Of a stretch of DNA of 8,830 bases, positions 6,574 through 8,830 are shown piece after piece. The position numbers were made by a program, and so were the translations under genes. How positions within the stretch are numbered: position 1 is the first letter of the stretch; each line of letters opens with the position of its first letter. The notes under the pieces were generated by a model. It saw only the letters and a list, made by a program, of their open reading frames with translations, did not search any database and was not told the origin of the DNA. The stretch lies in contig CAZVBR010000027.1 in the NCBI GenBank assembly GCA_964625755.1, positions 1-8,830 on the forward strand, given 5' to 3'. This DNA comes from CAZVBR01 sp964625755. GTDB taxonomy: Bacteria; Patescibacteriota; Minisyncoccia; Phycocordibacterales; XYD1-FULL-46-19.

Positions 6574-7400
6574 CCCCGAAGTTGATAGATATTCACGCGC
6601 ATGTTAATTTTTCAGCTTTTCAGGCTGATCGCGAGGCGGTTGTTGACCGGGCTCTGGAGAGTCGGATCTGGCATATAAACGTCGGGACCCAGCAAGAAAC
6701 TTCTCAAATAGCGGTTGAGTTGGCCGAGAGTTATTCGGAGGGAGTTTACGCTATCGTCGGACTTCATCCGATTCATACCGCTAAAAGTTTTCGGGATGAA
6801 GAAGAAACCGGTCCGGGGGGCGGGTCTTCATTTGTCTCTCGAGAGGAGGTCTTTGATCCCGATTTCTATCGTGATCTGGCTTCTTCTCCTAAGGTGGTGG
6901 CTCTGGGGGAGACGGGACTTGATCACTATCATTTAAGCCCAGATCCCGGGGCGGCGAAAAAACAACAAGCAGCTTTTGAGGCTCAATTGACCTTGGCCGA
7001 AGAGTTGAACAAACCGGTCATGCTCCACATCCGAGATGCTTATGAACCGGTCCTTGAAATACTGAAAAATTTTCCCCGCGTTAGAGCTCACGCTCATTTT
7101 TTTGCCGGGGACAAAAAAGTCGCCCAAGCTTTTCTTGACCGGGGTGACACTCTGTCTTTTACCGGCCTTGTAACTTTTACCGAACGATTTAACGAGCTCA
7201 TCGAGTATTTGCCGCTGGATCGGTTGATGGTCGAGACTGATTGTCCGTATGTTTCCCCGGTGCCGTTTCGGGGCCGAAGAAATGAGCCGTCTTACGTTTT
7301 TTATGTCGCCCAACGGCTGGCGGAGATAAAAAATATCGGGGTTGAAAAGGTGATGTCCGTAACCACCGAAAATGCCAAAACTCTTTTTGGTCTGCCTTAA
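6570..7400 (+). CDS. tatD: TatD family metal-dependent hydrolase
   Basis: A 276-residue TIM-barrel metal-dependent nuclease of the TatD type (in studied members, a 3'-5' exonuclease acting on DNA). Expected metal ligands are all present: His9 and His11 in DIHAH, Glu114 in GETGLD, His153 in HIRDAYE, His176 in HAHFFAG, and Asp224 in ETDCPY. The conserved GLHP block is at 64-67, and the Pro-Phe-Arg-Gly-Arg-Arg-Asn-Glu-Pro substrate-side motif is at 232-240. A polar, Gly/Glu-rich insertion at about 72-95 separates GLHP from the next barrel element and makes the protein slightly longer than the common 255-265 residues. The ATG overlaps the metG stop, indicating translational coupling; upstream there is only a weak GAG. 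DNA repair or DNA/RNA turnover is likely, but the natural substrate is not evident. Confidence 0.95.
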   Translation: MTPKLIDIHAHVNFSAFQADREAVVDRALESRIWHINVGTQQETSQIAVELAESYSEGVYAIVGLHPIHTAKSFRDEEETGPGGGSSFVSREEVFDPDFYRDLASSPKVVALGETGLDHYHLSPDPGAAKKQQAAFEAQLTLAEELNKPVMLHIRDAYEPVLEILKNFPRVRAHAHFFAGDKKVAQAFLDRGDTLSFTGLVTFTERFNELIEYLPLDRLMVETDCPYVSPVPFRGRRNEPSYVFYVAQRLAEIKNIGVEKVMSVTTENAKTLFGLP

Positions 7401-7435
7401 TGGCCGGAAATCCCGGTTTGATTCGGCGGTTGATT

Positions 7436-7464
7436 TTGACTTTTTGAGCGCTTTTTGTTACGAT
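7436..7464 (+). promoter_or_regulatory. rpsF operon promoter, extended -10
   Basis: -35 TTGACT (7436-7441), an exact 17-nt spacer containing T5-GAGCGC-T5, a TGT extended -10 (7456-7458), and -10 TACGAT (7459-7464). Seven bases separate the -10 from the ATG at 7472, so the transcript should begin at or within about a base of the start codon. This is the best-formed promoter in the window and shares TGTTAC-x-AT with the minus-strand promoter at 2465-2493. Confidence 0.7.
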
Positions 7465-7471
7465 ACCCTCA

Positions 7472-8080
7472 ATGTCAAACGAGATTGAGAATAATAATGA
7501 AGAGCTTGAGTGTGAACCCAAAGTGTATGAGTTGGGTTATCTTTTGTCTCCGGTGGTTGAGTCTTCGGAGGTAAAAAGAGTGGTTGATGAGCAGATAGGC
7601 AAAGTTATTACCGAAGCCGGTGGCAAAATTCTGGATCAAACGACTCCGGAGTTACGGTCTTTGGCTTATGCGGTCGGGATCACCAGAGAGCATAAACGCC
7701 AGGATTTTAATCAGGCCTATTTCGGTTCGGTTCGTTTTGAAGCCGATCCGGGGTTAATAGCCGATATCGAGACTAAATTAAAAAACAATCAAACGATCTT
7801 GCGATATCTTTTGACGGTGGTACCGAAAAAAGTGTTAAGGGCGGCCCAAGAGGCGGCTTCCGGAAAAACCGATAAAAAAAGTGAGACAGTTTCCGAAAAA
7901 GAGGTCGGTGTGACCCAGGCCGAAGTGAGTTCGGAGCCTCGAGAGACTTCGGTGGAGTCTTCCGGGGCAACCAAAGAAGAGGTAAGTGACGAGTCGACAG
8001 CCGGCCAACCTCAGGCGGACTCTTTGGATGAAGAGGTGATCGATCGGGAGATTGAGGGGTTGTTAAATTCTAATACTTAG
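7472..8080 (+). CDS. rpsF: Ribosomal protein bS6, long acidic tail
   Basis: A 30S platform protein that forms a dimer with bS18 and binds central-domain 16S rRNA. The S6 ferredoxin-like fold covers about residues 17-120 (Tyr-Glu-Leu-Gly-Tyr-Leu-Leu strand, Leu-Arg-Ser-Leu-Ala-Tyr strand, and a closing strand ending Val-Val-Pro-Lys-Lys). The protein has 202 residues, while bS6 is usually about 95-135. The extra length is a 16-residue acidic N-terminal extension and a tail of about 80 residues rich in Ser, Glu, Thr and Ala, ending in an acidic predicted helix (LDEEVIDREIEGLL, 185-198). No other Met occurs before the fold, and the promoter position supports ATG at 7472. It is first in the rpsF-ssb-rpsR operon; ssb starts 3 nt after its stop. 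The fold assignment is secure; the tail's role is unknown. Confidence 0.95.
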   Translation: MSNEIENNNEELECEPKVYELGYLLSPVVESSEVKRVVDEQIGKVITEAGGKILDQTTPELRSLAYAVGITREHKRQDFNQAYFGSVRFEADPGLIADIETKLKNNQTILRYLLTVVPKKVLRAAQEAASGKTDKKSETVSEKEVGVTQAEVSSEPRETSVESSGATKEEVSDESTAGQPQADSLDEEVIDREIEGLLNSNT

Positions 8081-8083
8081 TAT

Positions 8084-8542
8084 ATGGATCTTAATAAAGC
8101 GATCATTGCGGGTAATTTGACACGTGATCCGGAGCAACGGGCTTTGCCGAGTGGCGCGACGGTTACCAATTTTGGAGTGGCGACGAATCGGGTTTGGAAA
8201 GATAAAGACGGGGCCCAACAACGAAGTACCGAGTTTCACAATATTGTAGTGTTCGGCCGTCAGGCTGAGACGAGCGCTCAGTACTTAAAGAAAGGTCAGC
8301 AGGTCCTGATCGAAGGTCGAATTCAGACCAGGAGCTGGGACGGTCAAGACGGTGAAAAAAAACAGCGGACCGAGATCGTGGCCGATCGTGTGCAGTTCGG
8401 AGCGAAAGGCGATGCCCGGCCGGCTGAATCTCCGAAAGAGTCGGGGCAGGCGAGTGCCGATCAGAGTTCCGACGGCAAGCCGGCCCTTGACACTATTGAG
8501 TACCCGGAGGAAGATATCAATCCCGACGATATTCCGTTTTAG
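8084..8542 (+). CDS. ssb: Single-stranded DNA-binding protein SSB
   Basis: A 152-residue bacterial SSB that coats single-stranded DNA during replication, repair and recombination. The OB fold covers about residues 1-106, with the N-terminal Leu-Asn-Lys-Ala-Ile-Ile-Ala-Gly-Asn-Leu strand, Asp-Pro-Glu at 15-17, Phe-His-Asn-Ile-Val-Val-Phe-Gly at 51-58 and Gly-Gln-Gln-Val-Leu-Ile-Glu-Gly at 71-78. A disordered, Ser/Gly/Asp-rich linker follows (about 107-140). The acidic tip, DINPDDIPF at 144-152, is the expected docking peptide for partner proteins and matches the usual DDDIPF ending closely. Its position between rpsF and rpsR is the classic bacterial arrangement. The gap to rpsF is 3 nt and no Shine-Dalgarno is present, so translation probably relies on coupling. 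Confidence 0.97.
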   Translation: MDLNKAIIAGNLTRDPEQRALPSGATVTNFGVATNRVWKDKDGAQQRSTEFHNIVVFGRQAETSAQYLKKGQQVLIEGRIQTRSWDGQDGEKKQRTEIVADRVQFGAKGDARPAESPKESGQASADQSSDGKPALDTIEYPEEDINPDDIPF

Positions 8543-8576
8543 TGGCGATTAATATTCTGTTATCAGAAAAATTTAT

Positions 8577-8777
8577 ATGAGACAGTGTTACTTTTGTACC
8601 AATAACGTTAAAGAGATAGATTACAAAAACGAGGAAGTTTTAAAGAAGTTTCTGGACCCTCATTCTCGACTTATGAAAAGGTCCCGAACCGATCTTTGTG
8701 CCAAGCACCAGCGTCAACTGGCAACTGCGGTTAAGCGGGCTCGTTTTATGGCTCTCTTGCCGTTTATGAGTGAGTAA
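8577..8777 (+). CDS. rpsR: Ribosomal protein bS18
   Basis: A 66-residue 30S protein, partner of bS6 on the platform. The core Tyr-Lys-Asn block (16-18), Cys-Ala-Lys-His-Gln-Arg-Gln (41-47) and the Arg-Ala-Arg-Phe-Met-Ala-Leu-Leu-Pro ending (54-62) identify it. Cys4, Cys7, Cys41 and His44 form a plausible complete zinc site, so this appears to be the zinc-binding (C+) form rather than the zinc-free one. The middle (29-40, His-Ser-Arg-Leu-Met-Lys-Arg-Ser-Arg-Thr-Asp-Leu) differs from the usual Gly-Lys-Ile...Pro-Arg-Arg-x-Thr-Gly segment. The gene starts 34 nt after ssb and its stop runs directly into the terminator hairpin, so it is the last gene of the operon and rplI does not follow. Confidence 0.97.
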   Translation: MRQCYFCTNNVKEIDYKNEEVLKKFLDPHSRLMKRSRTDLCAKHQRQLATAVKRARFMALLPFMSE

Positions 8778-8817
8778 ATAAACTACCTCGCAGCAAGCTG
8801 ACGAGGTAGTTTATTTT
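8776..8817 (+). terminator. Strong intrinsic terminator after rpsR
   Basis: A 15-bp outer stem pairs 8776-8790 with 8802-8816 without mismatch. A single unpaired A (8801) and an inner CAG/CTG stem with a four-base loop complete it. The 3' arm ends in TTTATTTT. The stem includes the last two bases of the rpsR stop codon, leaving no spacer. The A-rich 5' arm would give a T-rich tail on the other strand too, so it may be bidirectional. Confidence 0.85.
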
Positions 8818-8830
8818 GAAAACCCCTCGG
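8778..8830. repeat. Dispersed hairpin repeat, right copy
   Basis: The inverted counterpart of 35-87, identical at 51 of 53 positions including the single-base bulge. It runs to the end of the window, so its outer boundary is unknown; the final CCCCTCGG is where the left copy continues into its second hairpin. In both copies the orientation relative to the adjacent gene is the same: the hairpin lies downstream of the stop, with the T-rich side away from the gene. Confidence 0.85.

Noticed and set aside
7401..7425. Terminator after tatD
   Set aside because: Only a 4-5 bp CCGG-type stem with a five-base loop is possible, with no clear T-run after it. Some read-through into rpsF cannot be excluded.
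1..8830. Terminal inverted repeats as the ends of a linear plasmid, virus or composite transposon
   Set aside because: The content between them is housekeeping (metG, rpsF, ssb, rpsR), no transposase or replication module is present, and each repeat copy also fits a gene-end terminator. Two copies of a dispersed repeat explain the pattern better.
1..8830. Circular molecule
   Set aside because: The repeated ends are inverted, not direct, so they cannot be the overlap of a closed circle.
1..8830. CRISPR array, tRNA, rRNA or riboswitch
   Set aside because: No spaced direct repeats, cloverleaf pattern, rRNA sequence or known aptamer core was seen in any intergenic region.

Overview
This window reads as a chromosomal segment of a Candidate Phyla Radiation (Patescibacteria) bacterium. 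The reasons are a compact layout, an rpsF-ssb-rpsR cluster not followed by rplI (bL9), a minimal-length methionyl-tRNA synthetase, a pair of poorly characterised membrane proteins, and almost no Shine-Dalgarno sequences. The assignment is an inference from gene content and style (about 0.7), not from a phylogenetic marker search. TGA and TAG both act as ordinary stops, so the SR1/Gracilibacteria-type TGA recoding is not in use.

Layout. Positions 1-87 hold a hairpin-rich repeat. Positions 257-2458 are a minus-strand two-gene unit: a short single-span membrane protein of unknown function, followed 15 nt later by a 526-residue protein with about 16 membrane spans. A 105-120 nt divergent promoter region separates it from plus-strand genes: an M16 zinc peptidase, then an AI-2E/PerM-family membrane protein, metG and tatD. 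The last three are tightly packed (20 nt gap, then a 4-nt overlap) and probably co-transcribed. A separate, well-formed promoter then drives rpsF-ssb-rpsR, which ends directly in a strong hairpin terminator. That terminator is a second, inverted copy of the repeat at the left end (51 of 53 positions identical).

How the genes fit together. Most are housekeeping: Met-tRNA charging (MetG), a TatD-type nuclease, two 30S platform proteins that bind each other (bS6 and bS18), and single-strand DNA binding (SSB). No mobile element, phage module, CRISPR array, defence cassette or biosynthetic cluster is visible.

The parts most worth following up are: the dispersed hairpin/terminator repeat with a conserved single-base bulge; two promoters with a shared extended -10 (TGTTAC[T/G]AT) placed so that transcripts would start at or within about one base of the start codon; the uncharacterised membrane-protein pair, whose larger member shows an internal duplication; and a long acidic tail on bS6.
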